Assembly (NCBI GenBank): GCA_963775875.1
Contig: CAVZKP010000016.1
Coordinates: 1 to 64,000, forward strand
Direction of reading: 5' to 3'
DNA from: AP-15 sp963775875
GTDB taxonomy: Bacteria; Pseudomonadota; Alphaproteobacteria; ATCC43930; CGMCC-115725
Length of the DNA stretch: 64,000 bases
This document shows positions 26,164 through 34,735 of the stretch, piece after piece. The notes under the pieces were generated by a model. That model ran no database searches, had not been told where the DNA came from, and saw only the letters and a list, made by a program, of their open reading frames with translations. The position numbers and the translations under genes were made by a program. Position 1 is the stretch's first letter, and each line of letters begins with the position of its first letter.

Positions 26164-26709
26164 ATGAAGTCTCTTCATCTATTGCGCCATGCCAAATCGA
26201 GCTGGAAAGTTCCCGGCCTGAACGACCATGACAGACCGCTCAACAAGCGTGGCCGTCAAACTGCTAAGATGATGGCAGCATATCTCAGGCGGGCGAAGAT
26301 TGCGCCTGACTTGGTGATCTGCTCTACTGCCGCGCGTGCACAGCAGACGCTCGACCCCATTATCAAAGCCGCGAAAAAGCCGCCCAAGATCGTCCTTGTA
26401 AGGGAGATACATGAAGGAGCGCGACGAACACTATGGGAGCAACTCTGGAACCTTCCGGAGAGCGCGAAATCTGTGCTTCTGATCGGTCACAATCCGGCTC
26501 TGCAGGATCTCGCGCTGGAGCTTGCCGACGCCGACTTGAACACGCTGCTACCGTCGGCCGGCGGAAAATTTCCGACGGGTGCGATGGCGAGTTTCCATTT
26601 TGATGGCGCATGGAAGGCTTTGGAGCCGCACGGTGCTTTGCTTGCCTCTTTTATAACACCAAAGGCAATTGCGGAATTACCCCACGATCGCGGGGAGCAC
26701 GTCCCGTAG
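26164..26709 (+). CDS. SixA-type phosphohistidine phosphatase (histidine phosphatase family)
   Basis: A 181-residue histidine-phosphatase-fold protein. It has the L-L-R-H-A-K-S-S-W active-site motif near the N-terminus (catalytic His), D-R-P-L-N-x-R-G as in SixA, S-T-A-A-R-A-Q-Q-T and the second His in L-L-I-G-H-N-P. SixA proteins remove phosphate from phosphohistidine, for example on PTS carriers or Hpt domains. GGAGG lies immediately upstream; either the GTG at 26161 or the ATG at 26164 could be used. A PTS EIIA gene exists in this window but far away. Confidence 0.88.
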   Translation: MKSLHLLRHAKSSWKVPGLNDHDRPLNKRGRQTAKMMAAYLRRAKIAPDLVICSTAARAQQTLDPIIKAAKKPPKIVLVREIHEGARRTLWEQLWNLPESAKSVLLIGHNPALQDLALELADADLNTLLPSAGGKFPTGAMASFHFDGAWKALEPHGALLASFITPKAIAELPHDRGEHVP

Positions 26710-27218
26710 AGACGTCGATGACATCCGCAAGTTGGCAGCACGCGGCTTGTGGCGCGACCGACGGGTATGCCGGCGTATCCCCCAAATTTCTTTCCAACAC
26801 ATAGCGCCCGCTCAGAGCGAGCACCTTTGCAAGATTTCTAAGCAACCTCTGCACTCTTAGATGCGCGGTGCCCGCCAGATGATTATCTTTGGGTTTTGGC
26901 ACAATGCCGAATAGAGCAGGTAGCAATTGTAGTGGTACGTCGGGCTCACGCCGCGTCGGTAGCCATCGCGATTTCATATTCTGACAACCACTCGATCCCT
27001 TGGGCAATCATCGATGGAATTTTGAGCTGGCTCTATGTGGTTTATTTCGCGCTTTTTCGCGGATGACTCCGCCGAAGCGGAAGCCGAGCCTAGTTGGGGA
27101 AGGCAGTCCAGCAAGACCAACGCAATCCGTCATTCTCCTTCGTCAACCCGCCGACTCTGGCCAGCGCGTCAAAGCGCCCTCCATATGGGCTTCCATCGCT
27201 TTGAGAATTCCATAACCA
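26710..27218. other. No convincing gene
   Basis: About 500 bases between sixA-like and the DUF885 gene's 3' end. A minus-strand frame at 26651-27007 overlaps the sixA-like gene and has no binding site or recognisable domain. Confidence 0.35.
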
Positions 27219-28937
27219 TCAGAGAACCGAGCCGTCCGCACCCATCATTTCGCGGCGGATAATCTTGATTGGGACCAAGCCGCCCGCAAGCAGGCGATCA
27301 TGGAAGTCGATCAGGGAAAATTTATCGCCCATCTTCGCGCGGTAATCGTCGCGCAATTTCAAGATTTCAAGCTTACCGACTGTGTAGTTGATGTAACCAG
27401 GATCCCTCGTCCCTCGATAGGCTTCGCGCCGAGCCTCTGGCTCTGGCGAACCGCACTCCTTCGTGAAGATCTGTATGGCGTCATCGACGCTCTTGCCTTT
27501 GGTGTGCATTTCGATCGACGCGATGAAGCGGCAATCCCGCAGCAGCGCCATCTCCAATTGGGCCACCTTCAGTTTCGGGTCCCCATCGCCCAGTCCTTGC
27601 TCGACCATCATCTGCTCGGTGTAGTGAGCCCACCCTTCGGCGGTCGAATACGCTTCAGCCATCCGCCGCGCGAGCGACCAGTCGGAATGGTCACGGCGCG
27701 TCAGATACTGCATGAAATGGCCCGGCCAAACCTCATGTGCCGAAATCATTAAGAGTCCCGGCAAGTAATAGGCTTCGAGATATTGTTCTATCTTGTCCGG
27801 CGCGAGTCCGGCCTCAGGTGGCGTGACATAGTAGAAGGCCTGCGTCGCGCGCCGCTCCAACGGTCCGGGCGGGTCGATTGCGGCCGCGGTCGTCGCGCGT
27901 TGAAAACCCGGAGTCTCCTCGACTTTTGGCACGAGATCGCTTGGAATGGTCACGATGTGATGGTTCACAACGAAACCGCGCAGGCCAGCGAGCTCGTCTC
28001 TCGCGGTCGGGATCAGCGTATCGACAGTTGGATGCTGCGCTCGGATCTCCGTCAGCACCGCCTCGATCGGCGCTGTTGGATCGACCTTCCGAGCCGCCTC
28101 GGATAGGGCGTCTCGATCCTTATGCAGCTGTGCATAAGCAATATCGAGCAGTCTGTCCGGCGGAATATCAACCATCTCATTGTAGGCCATGCGCTTGGCG
28201 AAAAGGTCGGAGCCGAGCGCGAAATCGCCATCTGCTTTGGGTTTCAGCTCCTGTTCGAGATAGGTCTTATAATTCTCGAAGGCAGCGATCGCGGAATCGT
28301 TGGATGCCGTGAATTCGCGCTTGAGCTGCTGATCTTCCACGGCAGCGAAGGCCACAGGGGCGCCGGTCTTCAGGAAATCGATCGAGCCCGCGACATTGCG
28401 GATTGCGATGTCAACGAATGCCCGTGGTGGATGCTCGATATTGGCCTTGCCGGTCGCGAGCAGCATTGGGATCTGCTCCTCGCGGACGATGACCGACCGC
28501 AATCGATCTGCGAGCGGCGCAAAATCTCGATGGACGAGATTGAAAACCGCCGAGGTCGCACTGCTCACGTAAACATCCGGGTCCTTCTGCCAGTACCGGA
28601 TCGTCTCGATGTCCAGAAGCTTCCCTTTGATGCTGTTGATCAGCATCTCCCGATCGTCGCGGTCGCCGGCCGACAGCGTCGCCGGGTCAATTGCGGTGAA
28701 CTCATCGAGTGCCTTATGCAGCCGCGCAGCGTTTTTAGCCTGGCCATCTCGGCTCAGATCATCGACTTCGCTATCGTAATCATGCACCCCAATGTCCGTC
28801 GCGGCGATCGGGTGAGCTCGAAATTCGTCATTGTAAAAGGTCTCGACGACATTCTGAAAGGATTGCGCCGCGGCAGGTATAGATCCCGCGAGAACGGCGG
28901 CGGCAACGACCGCGCCGGTCATGAGTTTCGTTAACAA
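27219..28937 (-). CDS. Secreted DUF885 peptidase-like protein
   Basis: A 572-residue protein with a Sec signal peptide (hydrophobic core V-V-A-A-A-V-L-A-G-S, cleavage after A-A-A-Q). It carries the DUF885 metallopeptidase-like motif H-E-V-W-P-G-H-F-M-Q-Y (H-E-x-x-P-G-H) at about residue 400 and Y-S-T-A-E-G-W-A-H-Y with the likely third ligand Glu. The best start is TTG at 28937, eight bases after CGGAGG; the ATG five codons in is too far from it. Such proteins are thought to be periplasmic peptidases. A peptide transporter is encoded divergently 440 bases away, suggesting linked peptide use. Confidence 0.87.
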   Translation of the reverse strand: MLTKLMTGAVVAAAVLAGSIPAAAQSFQNVVETFYNDEFRAHPIAATDIGVHDYDSEVDDLSRDGQAKNAARLHKALDEFTAIDPATLSAGDRDDREMLINSIKGKLLDIETIRYWQKDPDVYVSSATSAVFNLVHRDFAPLADRLRSVIVREEQIPMLLATGKANIEHPPRAFVDIAIRNVAGSIDFLKTGAPVAFAAVEDQQLKREFTASNDSAIAAFENYKTYLEQELKPKADGDFALGSDLFAKRMAYNEMVDIPPDRLLDIAYAQLHKDRDALSEAARKVDPTAPIEAVLTEIRAQHPTVDTLIPTARDELAGLRGFVVNHHIVTIPSDLVPKVEETPGFQRATTAAAIDPPGPLERRATQAFYYVTPPEAGLAPDKIEQYLEAYYLPGLLMISAHEVWPGHFMQYLTRRDHSDWSLARRMAEAYSTAEGWAHYTEQMMVEQGLGDGDPKLKVAQLEMALLRDCRFIASIEMHTKGKSVDDAIQIFTKECGSPEPEARREAYRGTRDPGYINYTVGKLEILKLRDDYRAKMGDKFSLIDFHDRLLAGGLVPIKIIRREMMGADGSVL

Positions 28938-29376
28938 AATAGAGCCTCCGGGTAAGAAGGTATAGCTCTACAGAGCCTATTGCGATTCGAGTGCAGGTTC
29001 CGGATAAAACTGACATTCGGTCATTGAATGAGCAAGTTCCTTTGTCAATCGGCCCTTTAATTGCGGGCTCAGATCACGTCTTTCCCGCGGCCACGTGCTT
29101 TTGCCCTTTTTTGTTGCCTGCTATCCCAGATCTTTGCCGAGGCGAGTCCCGGATTGCTGACCCAAATTCAGCTACGACTACCTCGAGACTCGCCGATACA
29201 AGGGCGGCAGCCCAAGCTGACAGGGCATCGTGTTCGGCTTGGTGAAGCTCCTGTGCCGGCATGGCTCCCGAAACGCCACTTTGAACGGGATAGCCGGGTT
29301 CGGTCATCTCAAACGCAATTGTATTCGCCACGACCGCATTGTCTAACTGTCGCTCTGTCTTTGTATTGGGATCATC
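28938..29376. promoter_or_regulatory. Divergent intergenic region between DUF885 gene and POT transporter
   Basis: A 440-base region between two divergently transcribed genes, expected to hold both promoters. I see no RNA gene and no clear operator palindrome. Confidence 0.4.
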
Positions 29377-30750
29377 ATGGCGCTGTCAGGCACCAATCGC
29401 ATTGCTGCCGAGGGCGATTTCCTCGGCCATCCGCGCGGGTTGACCTTCCTGTTCACCACCGAGATGTGGGAGCGCTTTTCCTATTACGGAATGCGCGCGC
29501 TGCTCGTCCTTTACATGGTGAAGTACCTGCTGCTGCCCGGCCATGACGACGTCATCGGGCTCGGCGCAGTGCGCGGCGTGCTCGAAAGCATATTCGGCCC
29601 GCTCAGCGTGCAACCCTTCGCATCGCAGATTTATGGTTTCTATACTGGGTTTGTTTATCTGACCCCCCTCTTTGGAGGCTGGCTTGCGGATCACCTCCTC
29701 GGTCAACGCCGCACCGTGATCCTTGGCGCCGGGCTGATGGCGGTCGGCCATTTCATGATGGCATTCGAACCGCTGTTCCTGCTGGCGCTCTTCACGCTCA
29801 TTCTCGGCAATGGCGCCTTCAAGCCCAACATCTCGACCCAGGTCGGCGGCCTCTACGCGCCGAGCGACCATCGGCGCGACCGCGCCTATTCGATCTTTTA
29901 CGTCGGTATCAATGTCGGTGCGTTCCTCGCGCCCCTCATCTGCGGCACGCTCGGCGAGGAGCTGGGCTGGCATTATGGATTTGCCGCCGCCGGCGTCGGT
30001 ATGACGATCGCGCTCGCTTTCTACCTCTACGCCTCGCCCATGCTGCCGCCGGACGAGATGCACAAGGCCAAGGCCGCCGGACTCGACAAGAAGCCTCTCG
30101 ACCGCAACGAATGGCGCGCGATCCTGGCGCTGATCGCGTTGTTTCTGCCGATCACGATGTTCTGGGCCGCCTACGAGCAGCAGGGCAACACCATCGCGCT
30201 GTGGGCTAGCGACCACACCGACCGGACCATCGATCTCATTGTTTGGCAGGGCGAGATCCCGGTGACCTGGTTCCAGGCCTTTAACCCCTTTATGATATTC
30301 GCCTTCACACCTTTCACCATCGCATTCTGGGCATGGCAGGAGAAGCGCGGAATGGAGCCGTCGACCGTCACCAAGATGGCGCTCGGCTGCTTCGGCGTCG
30401 CCCTGTCCTATATGATCATGGCAGGCGCGGCATGGTCGGCGGGCGGCAATTCGGCGACTTGGTGGTGGCTGTTCGCTTATTTTATCGTCATCACCATCGG
30501 CGAGCTCTATCTCTCCCCCATCGGCTTGTCATTGGTTTCGAAGATCGCGCCAGCGCGCATGATCTCGACGATGATGGGCCTGTGGCTCGGCACCAGCTTC
30601 ATTGGCAATTTCGTCGCCGGCTGGCTCGGCAGCTTCTGGAGCTCGACGGACAAGATGAGCTTCTTCATTATGATCGCCGCTGTCGCGGCAAGCGCCGGCG
30701 GGGTCATCTGGTCCTTCAATCGCCCGCTCAAAGGTATCCTGCAGGGCTAG
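29377..30750 (+). CDS. POT-family proton-coupled peptide transporter
   Basis: A 457-residue major-facilitator transporter with about 12-14 membrane segments. The proton-coupling signature E-M-W-E-R-F-S-Y-Y-G-M-R-A (ExxERFxYY) lies in the first helix. F-K-P-N-I-S-T-Q-V-G and the D-R-A-Y-S-I-F-Y-V-G-I-N-V-G-A segment (POT signature) are also intact. Such carriers take up di- and tripeptides with protons across the inner membrane (DtpA/DtpT-like). The start ATG follows TTGGGATCATC. The divergent neighbour is a secreted peptidase-like protein. Confidence 0.92.
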   Translation: MALSGTNRIAAEGDFLGHPRGLTFLFTTEMWERFSYYGMRALLVLYMVKYLLLPGHDDVIGLGAVRGVLESIFGPLSVQPFASQIYGFYTGFVYLTPLFGGWLADHLLGQRRTVILGAGLMAVGHFMMAFEPLFLLALFTLILGNGAFKPNISTQVGGLYAPSDHRRDRAYSIFYVGINVGAFLAPLICGTLGEELGWHYGFAAAGVGMTIALAFYLYASPMLPPDEMHKAKAAGLDKKPLDRNEWRAILALIALFLPITMFWAAYEQQGNTIALWASDHTDRTIDLIVWQGEIPVTWFQAFNPFMIFAFTPFTIAFWAWQEKRGMEPSTVTKMALGCFGVALSYMIMAGAAWSAGGNSATWWWLFAYFIVITIGELYLSPIGLSLVSKIAPARMISTMMGLWLGTSFIGNFVAGWLGSFWSSTDKMSFFIMIAAVAASAGGVIWSFNRPLKGILQG

Positions 30751-30760
30751 GTCCAGTACG

Positions 30761-30810
30761 TTGTTATTGGCCAAGAATAGGCGGTTTTGGAGCTGATTTG
30801 GCTCCGCGCT
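30761..30810 (+). repeat. Dispersed structured repeat, copy A
   Basis: Contains CCAAGAATAG and a hairpin GGAGC-(7)-GCTCC just downstream of the transporter gene. It matches copy B (21401-21450, opposite strand) at about 83 percent over 35 bases, with a compensatory change in the stem. Confidence 0.55.
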
Positions 30811-31195
30811 GAACGTCTTAAAGCATTGAGACCACGTCGAGCCACTATCCGTTCCGGACCTGGCGGAATATACGCAAAGGTTGGGCCAATCTGCATGACC
30901 ATAGTCACGGCCGCTGAAGCCGCTGCCGCACCAGATTGACTTTTGGAATTTCCGGCCTCTACAGCTCGCAGAAGTGCCTGGCAGCATAGAGCCCGCCCAG
31001 CTTCGGTATAGAGGCCTGACCGATATCGCCAAGTCGGTCTCCGGCGATGCCTCAGAGCCTGAATACCGACGCCAAGTGCAACACACCAGCGCTTTAAGCC
31101 TACTCGATTTTCCTTTCCCGGAGCGGCCTTCGCATCTTCGAAGCAAGGCTGCGCGGCATGCGTCCCATTTCCGGTGCTTGCCCGCCAAACCGTTA
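30811..31195. other. No convincing gene
   Basis: Between the structured repeat and the IS66 target site. Frames on both strands look like shadows; a minus-strand frame (30747-31217) shows Ala/Arg-rich low-complexity only. Confidence 0.35.
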
Positions 31196-31204
31196 GACAA
31201 ATCC
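31196..31204. repeat. Left target-site duplication of the IS66 element
   Basis: GACAAATCC directly adjoins the left IS end and is repeated exactly at 32945-32953. Confidence 0.75.
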
Positions 31205-32944
31205 GCAAACGGGGCAAATTCCCGGGCGAGCGACGTTGGATTTATGCGGGGGCTGGCCGGATGAGGCTTGCGAGGGGCGGGATTTTTGGCCCTGGGATGC
31301 CGAGGCGGGCGCCGATGAATTCGTAGAACGACAATTTCAACTTCATGCAGGTTTTGGCAAGCCCCAGCATGATGTCGCGCGCATCGCGGCCCTTGTCGCT
31401 GACGGTCCCGCCGGAGATTTTTCTTTTCGTGACGAAGGCGCGGATGTCGTTTTCGGAAGAGTTGGTGTTGATCGGTATCTCCGGGCGTTCGAGAACGCGC
31501 AGGAGCCCGTCCTTGTTGCGAAACAGCCGTCTGAGCAGCCTGTCGAGCGTGACATAGCCTGTGCTGGCGCGTTTGAAGATACGGTCGAAACGGGCGCGCA
31601 AGAGCTGGGCTTGTTTCACGCTGGGAGCAAGCTTGTAGTCCTTCAGGGCGCGATAGAACCACCAGATCATCCGCTTGGCGATCTCGATGGCGTTGCGCTG
31701 CTTGTCGTTGGCGGGGACCAGCTTATGGACGAGCCGTTCGGCGTGGATCCAGCATAGCGCGTGCGCGCCGACGCGAAACTGGCCCGCGTCATCGGAAACA
31801 ATCACGGTGTCCGGCAGCAAGCCTTGATGGTGGATCGCGCCCCATAGCGCCGCTTCGCTGGCGATGAGCACGGGATCGGGTGCGACTTTCATCGCGCTCA
31901 GGCCCAACGCATGCAAATGACTCTCCCAGTCGCCAGCAGACGAGAAAATGCGCGCTTTATGCTCCTTGAACTTGCCGATGACGATCTGAGGCAGGTTGCG
32001 CTCTTCCATATAGGCAAGCGCGGCGTCGTTGATCACATAAAGCGACACGCCGCCGCACAGCCGCGACAGAAACGCCAGGCGCGATTTGGAGGGACCGGTG
32101 CGAAACGTCGTGAAGTTGTAGGAACCAATTTGCGTGGTGTAGCCATTCTTGCCGGCATGGCGCGCCCCCGTATCGTCGACCGTGACATAGGCGCCGCAAA
32201 GGCCGGCCTTCAATACAGCTTCATCCTCGGCGCGGAACGTCTCGAGTTTGGCCGTCAGCAAACGCACCACCTGCCGCTTCGAAATCACCACGCCCATGCC
32301 ATTGAGAAGAGCGGTGATCCGTTCGCAAGTGACTTGCCCGGAGAAGTGAAGCGTCAACACCAGGCGATGCAGATGGGGGCCATAGCCGCCGACAAGCCCA
32401 GGATCGAGAGCCGCAATGATCGTCTTGCCGTCCGGCGTTTCCCAACGTTCGCGACGATATCGCGTCACTTGCGGGTTCAGGCTCAAGTCCTGAACAACGA
32501 TGTCCTCAAATCCCTTGTTGCGCGAGCCCGCAGGCGGGTCGGCCTTCACAACAATGATTGCGCCAATCTTCAGTCTGTCGAGTTGGCTGCCGCGCCGGCG
32601 CGATGAGCGCCCACCCTTCTCGTCGCCAGCCTCCGGTCCTTTGGCCTGCGTCGATTTATCCATGCCGGAAGGTTTGATCGGCGGACGCGGCGGCAAATGC
32701 TTCAGCCGCGCAAGCTCATCCTTCACAGCCTGATGGTCGACCCGAAGCTTCGCCAACGCCCCACCGAGTTTTTCGGTCTCCGCCTGCATCCGCGTCACTT
32801 CGCCGATCAGGTCGCGAACGACGCCGATCAGATCGGCATGCGTCAAGCGTTCCAACGAATCAGGCGGCGGCAAAGTCATTCATAGCTTGAATCACACTTT
32901 GCAGACTTTGACTCCCCCTCCGCCCGGAAATTTGCCCCGGTTAC
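31205..32944. mobile_element. IS66-family insertion sequence, complete
   Basis: A 1740-base element. Its ends are imperfect inverted repeats (GCAAACGGGGCAAATTCC left; GTAACCGGGGCAAATTTCC at the right, read inward), with the GTAA start typical of IS66. A 9-base direct repeat GACAAATCC flanks it exactly, and the single large transposase gene is open, so the insertion looks recent and whole. IS66 elements usually duplicate 8 bases; the exact end could be shifted by one. Confidence 0.85.
31242..32879 (-). CDS. IS66-family transposase
   Basis: A 545-residue transposase. The N-terminal ~60 residues form a leucine-zipper-like coiled coil, followed by a Pro/Lys-rich linker and a DDE domain: Y-V-T-V-D-D-T-G-A-R-H (first D), V-I-V-S-D-D-A-G-Q-F (second D), and N-T-N-S-S-E-N-D-I-R (E). 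C-W-I-H-A-E-R is the usual IS66 motif between them. No TnpA/TnpB helper genes are present, so this is the single-gene type. The frame is intact. Confidence 0.9.
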   Translation of the reverse strand: MTLPPPDSLERLTHADLIGVVRDLIGEVTRMQAETEKLGGALAKLRVDHQAVKDELARLKHLPPRPPIKPSGMDKSTQAKGPEAGDEKGGRSSRRRGSQLDRLKIGAIIVVKADPPAGSRNKGFEDIVVQDLSLNPQVTRYRRERWETPDGKTIIAALDPGLVGGYGPHLHRLVLTLHFSGQVTCERITALLNGMGVVISKRQVVRLLTAKLETFRAEDEAVLKAGLCGAYVTVDDTGARHAGKNGYTTQIGSYNFTTFRTGPSKSRLAFLSRLCGGVSLYVINDAALAYMEERNLPQIVIGKFKEHKARIFSSAGDWESHLHALGLSAMKVAPDPVLIASEAALWGAIHHQGLLPDTVIVSDDAGQFRVGAHALCWIHAERLVHKLVPANDKQRNAIEIAKRMIWWFYRALKDYKLAPSVKQAQLLRARFDRIFKRASTGYVTLDRLLRRLFRNKDGLLRVLERPEIPINTNSSENDIRAFVTKRKISGGTVSDKGRDARDIMLGLAKTCMKLKLSFYEFIGARLGIPGPKIPPLASLIRPAPA

Positions 32945-32953
32945 GACAAATCC
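32945..32953. repeat. Right target-site duplication of the IS66 element
   Basis: GACAAATCC, identical to 31196-31204. Confidence 0.75.
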
Positions 32954-33034
32954 GCCCTAACCCATTGATTTCTATTCGACCGTTAGACAATTTTCGATTA
33001 GATAAGTTCTTGATATCTCTTGCATAGAACCAGC

Positions 33035-33078
33035 CTTTTAATCAGGAGGTTTGGGTTCGAATCCCATCGCGCTCACCA
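33035..33078 (+). other. 3' half of a tRNA-Lys(UUU) gene, attachment-site-like
   Basis: The sequence runs from an anticodon loop C-TTTTAA-T through TCAGG, a T-loop GGGTTCGAATCCC and an acceptor strand CGCGCTC-A to an encoded CCA at 33076-33078. These match the 3' part of tRNA-Lys with anticodon TTT. The 5' half (expected GAGCGCG-TAGCTCAG) is absent upstream. Duplicated tRNA 3' ends are the usual footprint of site-specific integration by tyrosine recombinases. Confidence 0.7.
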
Positions 33079-33123
33079 ATAAAATCAAATAGTTAGCACC
33101 CCGAGAGCTTGGCAGGAAACTCT

Positions 33124-33147
33124 TCTGGGACAACGTCTGGGACAACA
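33124..33147. repeat. 12-base tandem repeat near the tRNA fragment
   Basis: TCTGGGACAACG followed directly by TCTGGGACAACA. It lies 45 bases after the tRNA fragment, where integrase genes or excision sites are often found. Confidence 0.5.
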
Positions 33148-33424
33148 TCGGCGGGATCTCGCTGTCCAAACGCAAAACGGCCCCCGCCCGTTCATCCAGG
33201 GTCGAGGGCCGTTCCGCAAGCCGAGCGATCTGGAGACAACTCGGCAATCTTTATAGTATTACTGGATTGTGCCAGAATTTACTACGGACGCTCGCGTGAC
33301 CATCGCCCGGCGGCAAGCTTGTGCTTGAGTCTGTGGGCTTTCTGCAAGAAAAATCGCTTCGCCGATCACACAAATTCGATCAAGATGGATGTCAACCGAT
33401 CACGCCTGACATGCCGGATTCACC

Positions 33425-33865
33425 ATGCCGCACCCCAACTCGAAAGCTCAACTCGAAGTCCTTCGTCAGCAACAAATCGCTCTCGCCCGCAAGATCAAGG
33501 AGGCGGAAGCCGAGGCCAAAAAGAAAGAACGCGAAAGGGACGAACGCCGCAAACTCCTCGCCGGGGCCGCCGCCCTCGCCGAACTCGCAGTGCATCCCGA
33601 TAGCCCCTTTGCTGTCACCCTCGTCAGCCTTCTCAACAAAAGCCTGACAAAGGTGCCGGATCGCGCGCTGTTCAGCTTCCCGCCGCTTCCCAAGGACTCA
33701 AAAGCAGAAGCTGCACCTGATGAGCTGGTGCACGGGAAACAACCCGAGCCACACGAACCGGCCCCGTCCGCGCCTGCCACCGCGCCGGATCCAACCCCCC
33801 CCGAGCTTGATGACTCGGTGAAGGAACATTTCGAACGTTTGCTCGGACGCTCAAACCTTGCTTGA
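33425..33865 (+). CDS. TraD/MobC-like mobilisation protein
   Basis: A 146-residue protein. The first ~70 residues form a highly charged helix (A-R-K-I-K-E-A-E-A-E-A-K-K-K-E-R-E-R-D-E-R-R-K) leading into L-L-A-G-A-A-A-L-A-E-L-A, as in the small TraD/MobC accessory proteins of alphaproteobacterial mobilisable elements. The C-terminal half is Pro/Ala/Glu-rich and probably disordered. No relaxase gene is beside it. It lies 350 bases from the tRNA-Lys fragment, consistent with a decayed integrative and mobilisable element. Confidence 0.55.
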   Translation: MPHPNSKAQLEVLRQQQIALARKIKEAEAEAKKKERERDERRKLLAGAAALAELAVHPDSPFAVTLVSLLNKSLTKVPDRALFSFPPLPKDSKAEAAPDELVHGKQPEPHEPAPSAPATAPDPTPPELDDSVKEHFERLLGRSNLA

Positions 33866-34067
33866 TAGCATAAACTTGACATACGCCGGAAGACCGGCGC
33901 GGGGACCGGTCAGAAACTGGCAGATTCCCAGATCGCGATAGGACGCGCCAGCCGGATCGTACTCGTCGAACCTGCCGGCGGTAAAATCGCTGCTGGCATG
34001 GGCCGCCGGCATAAGCGACGCACCGCGCCAGGCCAAAGACAAGAAGCATGGTAAAAAGGTTCTTCAC
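33851..34067 (-). pseudogene. Small secreted protein, apparently frameshifted
   Basis: A GTG at 34067, preceded by GAGGAAGAGGGCG, opens a signal-peptide-like start (M-K-N-L-F-T-M-L-L-V-F-G-L-A). The natural-looking continuation, P-A-A-H-A-S-S-D-F-T-A-G-R-F-D-E-Y and L-G-I-C-Q-F-L-T-G-P-R-A-G-L-P-A-Y, lies in the next frame and ends at 33851. A one-base indel near 34025-34040 would join them into a ~70-residue secreted protein. In the original frame the sequence becomes Arg-rich and unlikely. Confidence 0.35.
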
Positions 34068-34288
34068 CGCCCTCTTCCTCGTGATCTAAGCCATCATGGT
34101 AGATACGCGCAATATCCGTGCCAATCCTCAGTAAAAAGGCCGGCCGGCCCGTAGCTTCTGGAAGTAGAATGACTTCTTTTGACAAATATACCAAATCCCA
34201 GCCGATCGACGGCCGGTAACCTGCCCTTTTGAGACGGATGATACAGTTGATGCGCACCCCGGCGGGACAGCTGTCGCGCGCGGCGGCC

Positions 34289-34579
34289 TCAACGCGTCCG
34301 CTTGTACTCATAATCCTCGCGTTCGCCATTGCCGGCCCGCAATCCGGACGGCAGCGGCGGGCGGGTGGTATTGACCTTGGCGTGAACCTCGAGGGCCGCC
34401 TGGTCGGCCCAGCGTTCGAGCAGCGCCAGCTTGTCGGGGTTGACGACGCTCTGAAACACCTCGAACTGCTCGCAGCCGGGTTCCTTCATGGCCTCGGCGC
34501 AGCGCCCCTTATAGGCCTGCGCCAGTTCCGCACCCTTGCCGGGCGCGGCGGTGATCGTAACGATCAATCGAACCGACAT
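34289..34579 (-). CDS. Antibiotic biosynthesis monooxygenase (ABM) domain protein
   Basis: A 96-residue ABM/YgiN-like dimeric alpha-beta barrel protein: V-R-L-I-V-T-I-T-A-A-P-G-K-G-A-E-L at the N-terminus, E-P-G-C-E-Q-F-E-V-F-Q, and L-L-E-R-W-A-D-Q-A-A-L-E-V-H-A. The family includes quinol and heme-degrading monooxygenases. The ATG is preceded by GGGAGGAAAGCG. The last ~20 residues are charged and non-conserved. Substrate unknown. Confidence 0.85.
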   Translation of the reverse strand: MSVRLIVTITAAPGKGAELAQAYKGRCAEAMKEPGCEQFEVFQSVVNPDKLALLERWADQAALEVHAKVNTTRPPLPSGLRAGNGEREDYEYKRTR

Positions 34580-34735
34580 CGCTTTCCTCCCGAATCCAAT
34601 TCCCGAAACGGCGGGCGGCCGGCAATGCCGCTCGGCGCATCCTCAGAATGAGGACTTTTCCGCCGCGGTCAACACCAACGGGGCCGGATCAGGAGGGCCG
34701 GATCCAGGGGCAGGCCAGGGGATAGGGCGTCATGC

